This document shows positions 33,222-42,355 of a stretch of 45,986 nucleotides of DNA, in pieces (the stretch's first letter is position 1; each line of letters opens with the position of its first letter). The DNA is from an uncultured Prevotella sp. Lineage in GTDB: Bacteria; Bacteroidota; Bacteroidia; Bacteroidales; Bacteroidaceae. Under the pieces are notes generated by a model that was given only the letters and a program-made list of their open reading frames with translations, did not search any database and was not told the DNA's origin. The DNA lies in the NCBI GenBank assembly GCA_905234845.1, contig CAJOIW010000013.1, forward strand, positions 1 through 45,986, read 5' to 3'. The translations under genes were made by a program, and so were the position numbers.

Positions 33222-33442
33222 ATTGGTGTCCAGTAAAAATTATATGATTATCGCAAGATACCACCGAGGAAGCCCGACGGGCTGTTAAGACTACAGGCAG
33301 GGGTGAAACCCCTGCTAACGGGGGTGTTGTTTATGAACCCCGACGGGGTGACAGACCATTCTGTCGCTCTTTCAGAGCTCATATAACCGATGCCATGAGC
33401 AGGGGTTATACCCCTGCCTATAATCTATAGCCCATTCTGGGC
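33222..33442. repeat. Hairpin-array element 2 after sprA
   Basis: The element starts ATTGGTGTCCAGTAAAAAT, the same end as element 1 at 29900, and continues with a row of seven perfect hairpins: AGCCC-GAC-GGGCT (33271), GCAGGGGT-GAA-ACCCCTGC (33297), ACCCC-GAC-GGGGT (33337), GACAG-ACCATT-CTGTC (33350), GCTCT-TTC-AGAGC (33366), GCAGGGGT-TAT-ACCCCTGC (33399) and GCCCA-TTC-TGGGC (33430). Six have 3-nt loops. The inverted far end found in element 1 is missing, so the right border is uncertain. It lies between the methyltransferase promoter and the sprA stop and may also end sprA transcription. Confidence 0.65.
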
Positions 33443-33489
33443 ATTGGTAGTATGATTGCAGATAATCATCAAAATTTCCTCTGCGGTCT

Positions 33490-36400
33490 TTACCTCGTGA
33501 GGGAGAACTTCATGGAGAGGCCGAAGTCTTGCGTGGTGGTGGGATAGCTGCTGGAGGAGAGCAGCGGTGTGTTGGTCTGGCGGTCGTAGTAGAAGCTCAT
33601 GGTGAGGAGTTTTGACAATGTGTAGTCAGCCATGAAGGAGAGCTTGAAAGCGGTGTTGCCGCTGCTGGCGGCGGAGGTAATGGAGGCGATGTCGCGGGTG
33701 ATGGCGGCCTGCTTGCGCAGAGAGACATCGAGTCGCAGGTTGAGGTCGCGATTCACACCACTCTTCTTCTGAGTGGCTGTGGTGGCGGGCTGGTTTTCCT
33801 CGTTGGCGCCTTTCTTTTTCTTAACGGCGCGGTGGTTGCGCTGGCCAAGTCCGAAGAAGTTGAAGTCGTTGATCTTATAACCTGCGCCGATGACCCAGTC
33901 GTTCGAGGTAGCCTCGTTGATCTGCACACTGGTCATGGAAAGGTTAAGCACGCGGGTGGTGCGGTACTCGAGCTTGGCGGTAAGACCGTTGTTGAAGGTC
34001 ATGTCGATACCGATAAGCGGCGAGAAGGCCTCGTTGATGCTCACGGTGGAGATGTTGTACATCGACGACGGCAGGGGATTGCCTGTGGTGGCGTCGGTGA
34101 TGAAGCCGAGTCCTGGACCCATGAGTTCTTGGAAGGTGCTAAAAGTGCTGTAGGAGCCAATGGCAAAGATGGACTTGTAGGCGTGGTTGATATTGAACGA
34201 CTTGAACACGTCGCGGAACCACGGCAGCTTCGACAGGCCGCTGTAGCGTATGGTCCAGTTGGGCAGCAGGCGGGTAAGCGCGGGGAAGAGGTCGAGCGAC
34301 TTGCCGCCTATGGAGGTATAGGTGGAGAGGAAGGCGGGCACCATGACATCGGCGGAATAGGGATTGACGCCTCCGTTCTCAGGGTTGAAGATTTCTCCGC
34401 CAAATGTGGTGTTCTGCGGATAGCGGACTCCGGCATAGCGGTCCTCTACGCGCTGGCGGAAGCTCTCGAGCGAGTTGCAGAACTTCTCGAACGCGGGCGA
34501 GTGGTAGCCGTTGTTGGCATCGCCGGTGCTGCTGAAGGCAGTGCCGATGGAGATGGTGGTCATGGTGAAGGTGCCGGTCTGCGTGGTGGGGTTGCCCTCG
34601 TACATGTATTGTATGCTCTTACCGATGGTCTCGGTGCGGCTGGCATTAAGGTCGATCTTAAGGTTGCGTACGGGCTCGAGGGTCATGCGTAGCTGCAGGT
34701 CCTCGGTCTGGTTGGTGGTGGCGGGCGTGGCGATGGAGTCGCTCACGAGCAGCCAGTGGTTCTCGCGTGCCCGCTCGATGTAGCTGTCGCCAGACATTCC
34801 GAAGGCGAAGTCGAGGCCGGGCGACATCGGACCGTAGGATCGTGTCTGTCCGAAGCCGTCGCCAATGGTGGGCATGAAGCCAGGCAGCGACATAGAATAT
34901 TGGTTGCGATAGCTGATACTGAAGTTGCGGGCCATCATGAGGAATCGGGCGACGGACTGCGAGACTTTGTACCAGCCTTTCTCGTCGAGGGGCTCTTTCG
35001 GTGTGAGGGTGAGCTTCAGTTTCAGGGGCTCCATCTTGGCCAGAAGCTGGTCATGGGCCTCTTTCTTCTTGCTCTTCTTACTGTTCTTTTCCTTGGACTT
35101 CTCTTTATCGTTGCCGCCATCGCCATCCTGAGCTGCTTCGGCATCATCGCTACCGCCCTCTTCTTTTTTCGCTTCGTCACCAGAGTCTTCTGCAGCTTCT
35201 GCAGGTGCTGAAAGTTTGGCGGTTGACAATTGACGGTTGACAGCTCCATCTTCTTCGGGGAGGTTCGCAGGGGTTTCTCCCTCTTTTTCTGGGAGGGTTG
35301 GGGAGAGGTTACCTTCCTTCTTCTTGGATGAGTTAGAAGAGGCTTTACGGTCACGGCGCACGGAGAGTTTCTTGTCCTCTTTCTTCTCTCCACCCTCTTC
35401 TGAGAGTTGCTTTTCCTTGGCGGCCTGCTCCATCTCCTTCATTGCCTTTTTGGACATACGCACGGTGATAGTGTTGTCGTCCTTCTTCTTGTATTTCAGC
35501 TTGTATGGCTTGCCGTCCTCGGTCTTGGCGGTGAGGGTGAAGCGACGGGTCTTCTTGCCGTGGCTAACCTTGATGACGGTATCGGGCAACAGGGTTATCT
35601 CCTGCTCAAAGCTCTTCTTGTTCTTGGGCAGGGCCTGCTTCTGCGCCTCAGCCTGCTTCGTTTCCTTGGAATCCTTGGCATCGGCCTTCTTGTCTTTCGC
35701 ATTCTTCTTTGGAGTCTGCGTGTTGCGATTGGTCTGACTGTTGGCCTTAGGGTCTTTGGCAAACCGCTCGTTGGTCTTCTTGAGGAAGGGCACATGGTTG
35801 TAGAGCCGTTCGAAATTGAAGTTGCCGTTGATGTTAAGGGTGCGGTTGTTGTTGATGGTGTTACCGAGCGACGTGCCGTCCTCGAGGTCGGTACCGCGAA
35901 TCCAGTTGTAGGTGGAGTTGTAGGATGCGTCAGCGTTTACCCAGTCGAAGATGGGGATGAGGTTGAGCGGCAGCTGATAGCTGGCGGTGAACGTCTGGTT
36001 GTAGTCGAGGGGCACACCGAAGTGCATGATACTCGTCTTCACAGAGTCTTTCCATGCCGAGTAACGGTCGGCGTAGAGATCTTTGTTGACAGGGGTATAG
36101 GGCTCCTCAATCTCGGCGTGGGTAGCACTCTGGAAGTTCATGTGAAGGTTCTTCGTAAGGTCCCAGCGGATTGAGAAGTCACGGTTCCAAAGGAACTGCT
36201 CGCTAAAGGTCAGCGGGAGGGTCGAGCCACCAAGGTCTTCCATGTCGCGCTCCTGTAGCTCATAATAACTACGGGTAATGTCGGAGTTGAAGGCCACATT
36301 CTGCGGCAGCCAGTTCAGCCCGAAGCGCTTGAGAATCTCAAACCACTTCGACTTCGACTTAATCATCTTCTTGAACGGCTCGAACGCCTTATAGACAGGT

Positions 36401-39400
36401 GTCCACGAGTAGTTCATGGAGCCGCGCCAGTTGTCTTCCTTCTCGTAGACGGTGGTCTCGCCACTGGTGTAGCGGTGGGAGTGGCTATAGGAGAAGGAGA
36501 AGTTGGCAGGGTCGAAGGGCATGGGATGGCGCTTGTTGGCCTGTATGCCGACACGGACATTGGAGAGCGAGAAGTTGCGGTTGGTGGTCTTCGTCACGGC
36601 GATGGACTCGATGGAGTCGCGCTCGTGGGCACTCATCGCATCGAGGGCATCGTTAAGCTCCATATCGGTATCGAGCGGATTATACTTCGGAGAGGTCTCC
36701 TCCTTGGTGATGGAGTAGTAGAGCGGTGCCGATACCTTGGCCTTGTCAGGGAAGAACTTGCCCAGCTCGAGGCTGGTCGTCACGCTGTAGGTCTTGTAAT
36801 TATCGGTGGAGCGTTGCGACACGCCTTCCTCAAGTCCGCCAAAACCCTCCGTCATGTAGCGCCCTTGCACGTTGACGGTTCCGAAATCGGACATCTGCAC
36901 ATTGAGGTTGCCCTGTGCAGCCCAACCGCCGGAGTTGTTGTACTCTTTCAGTCGCAACTCGTTGATCCACACCTCGCCACTCTTCGGTTCGCCCGACTTA
37001 TTGCGCACACCCACAATCATGGTCTTCACCTCGCCGAGCGTCGGGTTACCCATGATGCTGATCCTGTTGCCTGGCCGATCCTCACTATAAACTGAATAAA
37101 GACGATTATAGGATGCCGTGCCCTCTGTCTTGGCCTTATTGCGGGCTTTCTTCAGTGCAGTGAACTCGCTGAGGGCGATGTCGAGCATGTTCTCCTCAGG
37201 CCATACAGCGCGACAACCTGCCAGCGAATAGGTGTCATAGCGCCCGGGATCGGTAAGCTTCAACGGAATCTCGTATTCATAGAAGTTGCTCTTGTAGTCG
37301 CTACCGAAACGGATGAAGACTGCCAGCTGGTCGTCGCGCAGGTTGGAGACGTTCGGCTCCATGGCATTGGCATGGACGAACATCTGAATGCGCTTGTACT
37401 GGCGCAGGTCAAGCGAGGTGTTCTTATACACGGCCTTCGACTCATCTGTACCGAGGTCGGTGACAGTGAAGTTGAGCGCCTGTTCGTTGTTCTCCACGAG
37501 TTGGGGCTGCGAGGGGTCTAACGCACGGCGGATGCCAGGAGGAAGGGTGTAGTTGACAGGGGTTTTGTCGTTGTTCTCCTCGATATTCACAGCGCTGACG
37601 GTCATCTTTCCCGACTGTGTGGCTGAGTTGTCGAGGTTTTGCTCATAGACACGCCACTCGCCGCGAACGAGCTCAAACGTACCGAAGCGGAGCACGATAG
37701 GCTTCTTGAAGCCTGTCATGAACATACGCATAAAGCGGATGCTGGTAAAATCGGTGATAGAGCCCACACGCTCTTCAAAGTCGCGAAGCGGAATGCGGAA
37801 CTGATACCACGTGACCTCCTCACGCTCGCCATTACGCAAAGTAGGCGAGGTGACACGCTTGTCCACAATGTAGTTCTGGCCGACAACCATGTCCTCGGGA
37901 CGTATCGACACGTGGTACTGGAAGTATTTCTCATACTCGTTGAGCGTGTAGTCCTGGTTGATATCCTCCACATCGGGCATGGTCTTGTACGACGTGTCGT
38001 AACCCTCGCTGCGCGTCTCGCTGTCGGGTGAGTTGCCTTGGGGATTGTTGATGTACTTATACCGGCGCAGGATGTTGGCCTGCATCTCATCGTAGTCACG
38101 ACCACGGAAGTAGTGGTAGTTGTCGCCTGCGGGGTCGTTCATAATTGAGTCGAACACAGCCTGACTCACCTTGCCCTGTATGGCGGTGAGGAAATCCTGA
38201 TAACTGTCAAACTGCCGTTCCTCCTCATCGGTCAGACCGTTGAAGCCCACATCCTGCTTGGCTCGCGAGCCACTTGTCGTGGCAAAGGCATAGGTCACGG
38301 TAGCTTGATGGGGTATCTTACCCCACTGCGTATAGGTGTAATTAGTAGAACCGTCGACAGCCATGCCGCTCTCATGGAACTTCTTGCCGTCGCGCAGAAT
38401 ATCCTCGCTCATCTCACCGAGGTTAATGTAGAAGTCGCCACTATACTCACTGGCCTTCCCTTCGCGACTGGAGTAGATGAACGGATCGAGCATCCAGAAC
38501 TCGATGTATTCGATGTTGGCAGCCTCGAAGTCGTTGGTGTCGAGCTTGCGCATCATACCGCCCCAATGGCGCTCAGGATTGTTGAGTGTTCCATCGCTGC
38601 TAAGGTCGGGATTGAAGTTATAGGGACCACGCTCGTTGGGATAATAAGCGATATTGAACACGGGGATGGTGCTCGTCGTTCCACTGTAGCTGGCCTGATC
38701 GCGATTGGGGAACAGCTCACGCACATAAACCTCGCGCACATAATGATTGGAGAGCTGTTCAAGGTCGCTCTTAATATGTCCTGGGGTCAGCGACGACGAG
38801 CGGCGGGTAAAGAGTGGGTCGATGGTGTACCACGACATCAGCGAACGGTTGAAGCCACTGGTCAGACCTATCTTATCCTTGTACTCATTAAACATTGTAG
38901 GCACACTCGAGATAATCCAAGCGGCAGGCGTGGACACGTCGATTGAGCTCTCGGTATTCTCAAAATCGTCGATATACGAGGCGTTGTCCTGTGTGCCCCT
39001 ACTCTGCCCCGCGATGAGCTGGGCAAACTCTCCTGTAAACGAAATCTGAGAGGGCTGCGTCAAGTGCAGACCGGGCAACTTGTCGAGCACATTGGTAAGC
39101 CACTGGCTTTCTTTCTTCCAGTTAAGATTCACACCCCAAAGCGTATTGTTCAGCGGCTCGGCACCCATAGCCACCTTGGTGGTTAGTGCCTGCTCCATCA
39201 AGTGCTGGAACGTACCGCTCATCTGGAAGTTCTTGGTAAAATTGTACTCCCAGTTTAGTCCAAACATCGTTTTTCGCGTCTGCGAGTAATCGGTGTTGCT
39301 TTCAAGCGACACATTCACGGCAGTTCCCGCATCGATAATACTCTGGTTGAGAATGGTTACCTCGCCGGCATTGTAGTCGACGGTATAGTCGGATCCTTCG

Positions 39401-41556
39401 GTCAAGGTGACACCGCCAGCCGTGACGACCACCGACCCCTGCGGCACGTTATAAGCGCCAAGGGAGATGACGTTAGCCGACGAGCCGCGGAACTGTCCCA
39501 TAAGCACATACTTGTTCTTCTCGGCAATCTGCTTGGCCACAGTCTTCGTAGAGTCATAAAGCTCGGTAAAGGCATAACGCTCTGCGCGGTCGGCAGCAAC
39601 ACCTTTGTTGACAAGAGTCTGGTAGAGGTTCTCACCAAAGGGCTCGGGCTGTGGGAAGAAGATGCGACCGCCCGAAACGGTATAGCCGTCCACATAATCG
39701 AAATAGCCGTTAGGGTGCGCCTTCATATTATTGTCGAGACGGTCGGCACCGAGCACGCGGATAAGCGGCTGTTCCTTAACTTGTGGCTCGGGAAGATAAG
39801 TCAGGTAAACGCCTGCGGTATCGCTCTGAAACTTCACGTCGAGACGGAACTTGTCTTTCTGCACCGACTCGGCAAGATAGTAGACATTCTTCATCATCAA
39901 GTCCCAGTTACCCTGCTGCGGGTTATTGCTGGTGTTCTTGAGCGATTTGACAAAGAGCGACTGGAGCACGTAGGTATGGTCTGACGCGAACTCACCCACC
40001 TGATAAGTGCGGCCACCATAGGTATATTCATAAGCTACGGCCAACACCTGATCGGTCTGTAAGTTCTTGAGCGAGATGTATCCAAGGGCTGTGTTTACCT
40101 TGTATTCCGAAGGACTAAGCAATCGGGCACTTTCGAGCTTCTCGTAGTCGCTTCCTCCGACGAGTCCGATGCCGTCGAGGGTGGTCGAAACCTGGTCGAT
40201 GTCACGAGCCTCGGCGTGGTTGTTGACAATCTCGGAATATTCGGTGTTGGCTGCGTTGCAGGGAACGGGAGAGGCGGTGGTAGTCCAGCGCGGGTTGGAG
40301 ACCTTGGTGTTTTCGCCGAGGTCGGTCAGGGCAACAATGTTACGCGTGTTCTGCGTGGTTCCCGTCTTGTTGGTCACCCATACCTCCACGCGGTTAATCT
40401 TGATGCCGGTGGTGAGGTTGGGCAGCTGTTTCATGCCTGCCTCGTAGCGGTCGCGGAAATATTGCGAGAGGAAGAAGTGACGGTTCTCCTCGTAGTCGGC
40501 CACATCTATTTCAAACGGTGTGAACTGCACACCGCCCTTTGAGCCCACACTCTTGGTGTTCGACTTCTTTTGCGAGGCCACAAGCTGTAGCTTGAGCTTC
40601 CCGAACTGCATATCAGTGCGCAGACCGAAGAGCGACGACGCTCCCTTGATGAGCGACGAGTTGCTGGGGAAGGAGATATTTCCGCCCTCGACGAGTTTGA
40701 TAATCTCGTCTTCCTTGCCGTCGTATTTGAGTTTCAGGCTTTGGGCATCGAAATCGAAGGTAGCATCGGTGTTGTAGTTGAGATTCATGTTCACCTTGTC
40801 GCCCACACGCCCATTGACGTTGAGGTTAATTTTCTCATCAAAATCGATAGTCGTGGTCTTACGGTTACGAATGGGGAGCGAGGGATTGTCGATGTTTTTG
40901 AGCGTGGCACCGAATTTCAGCTCTGCCGTTCCCTGTGTCTTGATACGCACACCGCCTGGACCGAAGATTTTCTCTGCCGGTCCGAGCTCGAAGTGCATAT
41001 CGGTAAAGTCGAATTTCTCTTTGCCCTTGGCCTGATAGATTTCATCATTTTTTTTGCGGAAGAAGTCGCGGAACGAGTTGTGCTCACTCCACCGTTGATA
41101 CTCCGCATTATCCATCATGATGGGAGCGCTGACATAGGTGTTGCCAATCTTAGAGCCAAAGATGTAGCGGTCAATGGTGTCATTATATACTACGGTCTGT
41201 TGTAAGTTGTCGGGCCGTTGAAGGTCGGCTGCACCTTGACGGAGATCGTCGAAGGTGATGGGCCACGTGCGCTGTATACGCCAGCGTGGGTTGAGTAGTG
41301 AGTCGGGAATATCCTCGTCCTCATCAATAATGGCCTGCGCGTTGATCGTGGTGTCGGGCGGAAGGGGAAGAGAAGGTTGAAAGGTTGAAAGGTTGAAAGG
41401 TTGAACTTCAGACTGAGTAGTGGTCTTCTCTATGTTACGTTGTTCCTCTGCTTTGGATTTTTCGATGAAACGGTAAGGCACAATGAAAGCATAGCTCGCT
41501 ACACTGATGGCGAACAACGCGATGATTGCAGATATGATGAGTTGCCTTACTTTCAA
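33490..41556 (-). CDS. sprA: SprA/Sov, outer-membrane translocon of type IX secretion
   Basis: Giant barrel that carries folded T9SS cargo across the outer membrane; 2688 residues against about 2400-2500 in the well-known SprA and Sov proteins. The N-terminal hydrophobic segment (about 7-28) is a signal peptide, and conserved tracts such as the DMHFELGPAEKIFGPGGVRI region and the repeated aromatic strands to the C-terminal LSMKFSLTR fit the family. The extra length is largely a charged, Lys/Glu-rich insertion (about 1950-2170), part of which (NLSPTLPEKEGETPANLP and NRQLSTAKLS) is encoded by intergenic-type repeats. Near codon 51-62, QPFNLSTFQPSLP comes from four perfect 8-bp repeats. It follows ruvA by 24 bp and is probably transcribed with it. 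Confidence 0.95.
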   Translation of the reverse strand: MKVRQLIISAIIALFAISVASYAFIVPYRFIEKSKAEEQRNIEKTTTQSEVQPFNLSTFQPSLPLPPDTTINAQAIIDEDEDIPDSLLNPRWRIQRTWPITFDDLRQGAADLQRPDNLQQTVVYNDTIDRYIFGSKIGNTYVSAPIMMDNAEYQRWSEHNSFRDFFRKKNDEIYQAKGKEKFDFTDMHFELGPAEKIFGPGGVRIKTQGTAELKFGATLKNIDNPSLPIRNRKTTTIDFDEKINLNVNGRVGDKVNMNLNYNTDATFDFDAQSLKLKYDGKEDEIIKLVEGGNISFPSNSSLIKGASSLFGLRTDMQFGKLKLQLVASQKKSNTKSVGSKGGVQFTPFEIDVADYEENRHFFLSQYFRDRYEAGMKQLPNLTTGIKINRVEVWVTNKTGTTQNTRNIVALTDLGENTKVSNPRWTTTASPVPCNAANTEYSEIVNNHAEARDIDQVSTTLDGIGLVGGSDYEKLESARLLSPSEYKVNTALGYISLKNLQTDQVLAVAYEYTYGGRTYQVGEFASDHTYVLQSLFVKSLKNTSNNPQQGNWDLMMKNVYYLAESVQKDKFRLDVKFQSDTAGVYLTYLPEPQVKEQPLIRVLGADRLDNNMKAHPNGYFDYVDGYTVSGGRIFFPQPEPFGENLYQTLVNKGVAADRAERYAFTELYDSTKTVAKQIAEKNKYVLMGQFRGSSANVISLGAYNVPQGSVVVTAGGVTLTEGSDYTVDYNAGEVTILNQSIIDAGTAVNVSLESNTDYSQTRKTMFGLNWEYNFTKNFQMSGTFQHLMEQALTTKVAMGAEPLNNTLWGVNLNWKKESQWLTNVLDKLPGLHLTQPSQISFTGEFAQLIAGQSRGTQDNASYIDDFENTESSIDVSTPAAWIISSVPTMFNEYKDKIGLTSGFNRSLMSWYTIDPLFTRRSSSLTPGHIKSDLEQLSNHYVREVYVRELFPNRDQASYSGTTSTIPVFNIAYYPNERGPYNFNPDLSSDGTLNNPERHWGGMMRKLDTNDFEAANIEYIEFWMLDPFIYSSREGKASEYSGDFYINLGEMSEDILRDGKKFHESGMAVDGSTNYTYTQWGKIPHQATVTYAFATTSGSRAKQDVGFNGLTDEEERQFDSYQDFLTAIQGKVSQAVFDSIMNDPAGDNYHYFRGRDYDEMQANILRRYKYINNPQGNSPDSETRSEGYDTSYKTMPDVEDINQDYTLNEYEKYFQYHVSIRPEDMVVGQNYIVDKRVTSPTLRNGEREEVTWYQFRIPLRDFEERVGSITDFTSIRFMRMFMTGFKKPIVLRFGTFELVRGEWRVYEQNLDNSATQSGKMTVSAVNIEENNDKTPVNYTLPPGIRRALDPSQPQLVENNEQALNFTVTDLGTDESKAVYKNTSLDLRQYKRIQMFVHANAMEPNVSNLRDDQLAVFIRFGSDYKSNFYEYEIPLKLTDPGRYDTYSLAGCRAVWPEENMLDIALSEFTALKKARNKAKTEGTASYNRLYSVYSEDRPGNRISIMGNPTLGEVKTMIVGVRNKSGEPKSGEVWINELRLKEYNNSGGWAAQGNLNVQMSDFGTVNVQGRYMTEGFGGLEEGVSQRSTDNYKTYSVTTSLELGKFFPDKAKVSAPLYYSITKEETSPKYNPLDTDMELNDALDAMSAHERDSIESIAVTKTTNRNFSLSNVRVGIQANKRHPMPFDPANFSFSYSHSHRYTSGETTVYEKEDNWRGSMNYSWTPVYKAFEPFKKMIKSKSKWFEILKRFGLNWLPQNVAFNSDITRSYYELQERDMEDLGGSTLPLTFSEQFLWNRDFSIRWDLTKNLHMNFQSATHAEIEEPYTPVNKDLYADRYSAWKDSVKTSIMHFGVPLDYNQTFTASYQLPLNLIPIFDWVNADASYNSTYNWIRGTDLEDGTSLGNTINNNRTLNINGNFNFERLYNHVPFLKKTNERFAKDPKANSQTNRNTQTPKKNAKDKKADAKDSKETKQAEAQKQALPKNKKSFEQEITLLPDTVIKVSHGKKTRRFTLTAKTEDGKPYKLKYKKKDDNTITVRMSKKAMKEMEQAAKEKQLSEEGGEKKEDKKLSVRRDRKASSNSSKKKEGNLSPTLPEKEGETPANLPEEDGAVNRQLSTAKLSAPAEAAEDSGDEAKKEEGGSDDAEAAQDGDGGNDKEKSKEKNSKKSKKKEAHDQLLAKMEPLKLKLTLTPKEPLDEKGWYKVSQSVARFLMMARNFSISYRNQYSMSLPGFMPTIGDGFGQTRSYGPMSPGLDFAFGMSGDSYIERARENHWLLVSDSIATPATTNQTEDLQLRMTLEPVRNLKIDLNASRTETIGKSIQYMYEGNPTTQTGTFTMTTISIGTAFSSTGDANNGYHSPAFEKFCNSLESFRQRVEDRYAGVRYPQNTTFGGEIFNPENGGVNPYSADVMVPAFLSTYTSIGGKSLDLFPALTRLLPNWTIRYSGLSKLPWFRDVFKSFNINHAYKSIFAIGSYSTFSTFQELMGPGLGFITDATTGNPLPSSMYNISTVSINEAFSPLIGIDMTFNNGLTAKLEYRTTRVLNLSMTSVQINEATSNDWVIGAGYKINDFNFFGLGQRNHRAVKKKKGANEENQPATTATQKKSGVNRDLNLRLDVSLRKQAAITRDIASITSAASSGNTAFKLSFMADYTLSKLLTMSFYYDRQTNTPLLSSSSYPTTTQDFGLSMKFSLTR
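41373..41404. repeat. Octanucleotide tandem repeat at the 5' end of sprA
   Basis: Four perfect head-to-tail copies of AAGGTTGA (plus strand), about 50 codons into sprA. The 8-bp unit means any change of copy number by one or two shifts the frame before the mature protein begins in earnest. Confidence 0.9.
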
Positions 41557-41580
41557 CTTTTCAACCTTTTAACATTAACA

Positions 41581-42198
41581 TTACTTTATTTGCTTCAATG
41601 CCAGCTTCACAACCTGCTCTACAGGCATGTCGGGCTGTTCCTGAAGGATGGCAGTGACCACCTTGACCGATGGTGCTGGCGAGAACCCAAGCATGGTGAG
41701 AGCCGAGACAGCCTCGTCGCGCACGCCTTGGGTGATGGGTGATGGGTGATGGCTACCGCTGGCGGGAACCTCTGTGGCAATGCCGAGACTGACAATCTTG
41801 TCTTTCAAGTCGACAATGATACGCTGAGCTGTCTTCAGACCAATGCCTTTCACACCCTTGAGCATCCGCTCGTTGCCGTTGGCGATGGCTCCGCAGAGCT
41901 CGTTGGGCGATGCCGACGAGAGAATCATTCGTGCCGTGTTGGCTCCTACACCGCTCACAGTGATGAGCTGGCGATAGAGCTCGCGCTCCTGCTTGTCGGC
42001 AAAGCCGTAGAGTGTGAACGAATCGTCGCGACCGCCCGTAATGAGTGACTCGTGAACGTATAGTCTGACGTCTTTCTGGCCTTGTATGGCCGCGTAAGTT
42101 GTGAGCGAGATGTTGAGCGCATAACCTACACCTGCTGTTTCAACAACAGCCAGGGCGGGAGTGAGCTCGGTCAACTCGCCTTTGATGTATTCTATCAT
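41581..42198 (-). CDS. ruvA: Holliday junction DNA helicase subunit RuvA
   Basis: Tetrameric protein that binds Holliday junctions and loads the RuvB motor. With the ATG at 42198 (MIEYIKGELTELTPALAVVE) it has 205 residues, the standard length; the longer frame adds 27 residues with no RuvA character. The N-terminal OB fold, the helix-hairpin-helix pairs (ITVSGVGANTARMIL and LKGVKGIGLKTAQRIIVDLK) and the C-terminal RuvB-contact domain (EAVSALTMLGFSP onwards) are all there. SHHPSPIT in the flexible linker before that domain is encoded by a 7-bp tandem repeat. It is divergent from ddh and leads sprA by 24 bp. ruvB and ruvC are not in the window. Confidence 0.95.
   Translation of the reverse strand: MIEYIKGELTELTPALAVVETAGVGYALNISLTTYAAIQGQKDVRLYVHESLITGGRDDSFTLYGFADKQERELYRQLITVSGVGANTARMILSSASPNELCGAIANGNERMLKGVKGIGLKTAQRIIVDLKDKIVSLGIATEVPASGSHHPSPITQGVRDEAVSALTMLGFSPAPSVKVVTAILQEQPDMPVEQVVKLALKQIK
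41730..41752. repeat. Heptanucleotide tandem repeat inside ruvA
   Basis: Three perfect copies of GGGTGAT plus GG. The unit is not a multiple of three, so slippage would shift the frame and remove RuvA domain III. Confidence 0.85.
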
Positions 42199-42307
42199 CT
42201 TAACAAATATGTATATATACGTATCAATTAACGTGCGTTTTGCCGTATTTATTGCATTCTTCCCCATTTTTTTCTTCATTTTTTCATGCCGTTTCAGCGT
42301 TTTTTTG

Positions 42308-42315
42308 TAATTTTG
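42308..42315 (+). promoter_or_regulatory. -7 box of ddh
   Basis: TAATTTTG fits TAnnTTTG, 40 bp before the ddh ATG. A TTTG at the correct upstream distance is not found, so this is a partial match. Confidence 0.4.
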
Positions 42316-42355
42316 CCAACTGAAAAAGATTGTAAACAGCCAAAAGATAGGAACT

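Noticed and set aside
33271..33442. CRISPR or tRNA-like cluster
   Set aside because: The hairpins have different stems and no fixed repeat or spacer length; no cloverleaf can be drawn.
42199..42279. 27-residue N-terminal extension of RuvA
   Set aside because: Lys-rich and unlike RuvA; the internal ATG gives the standard start MIEYIKG.
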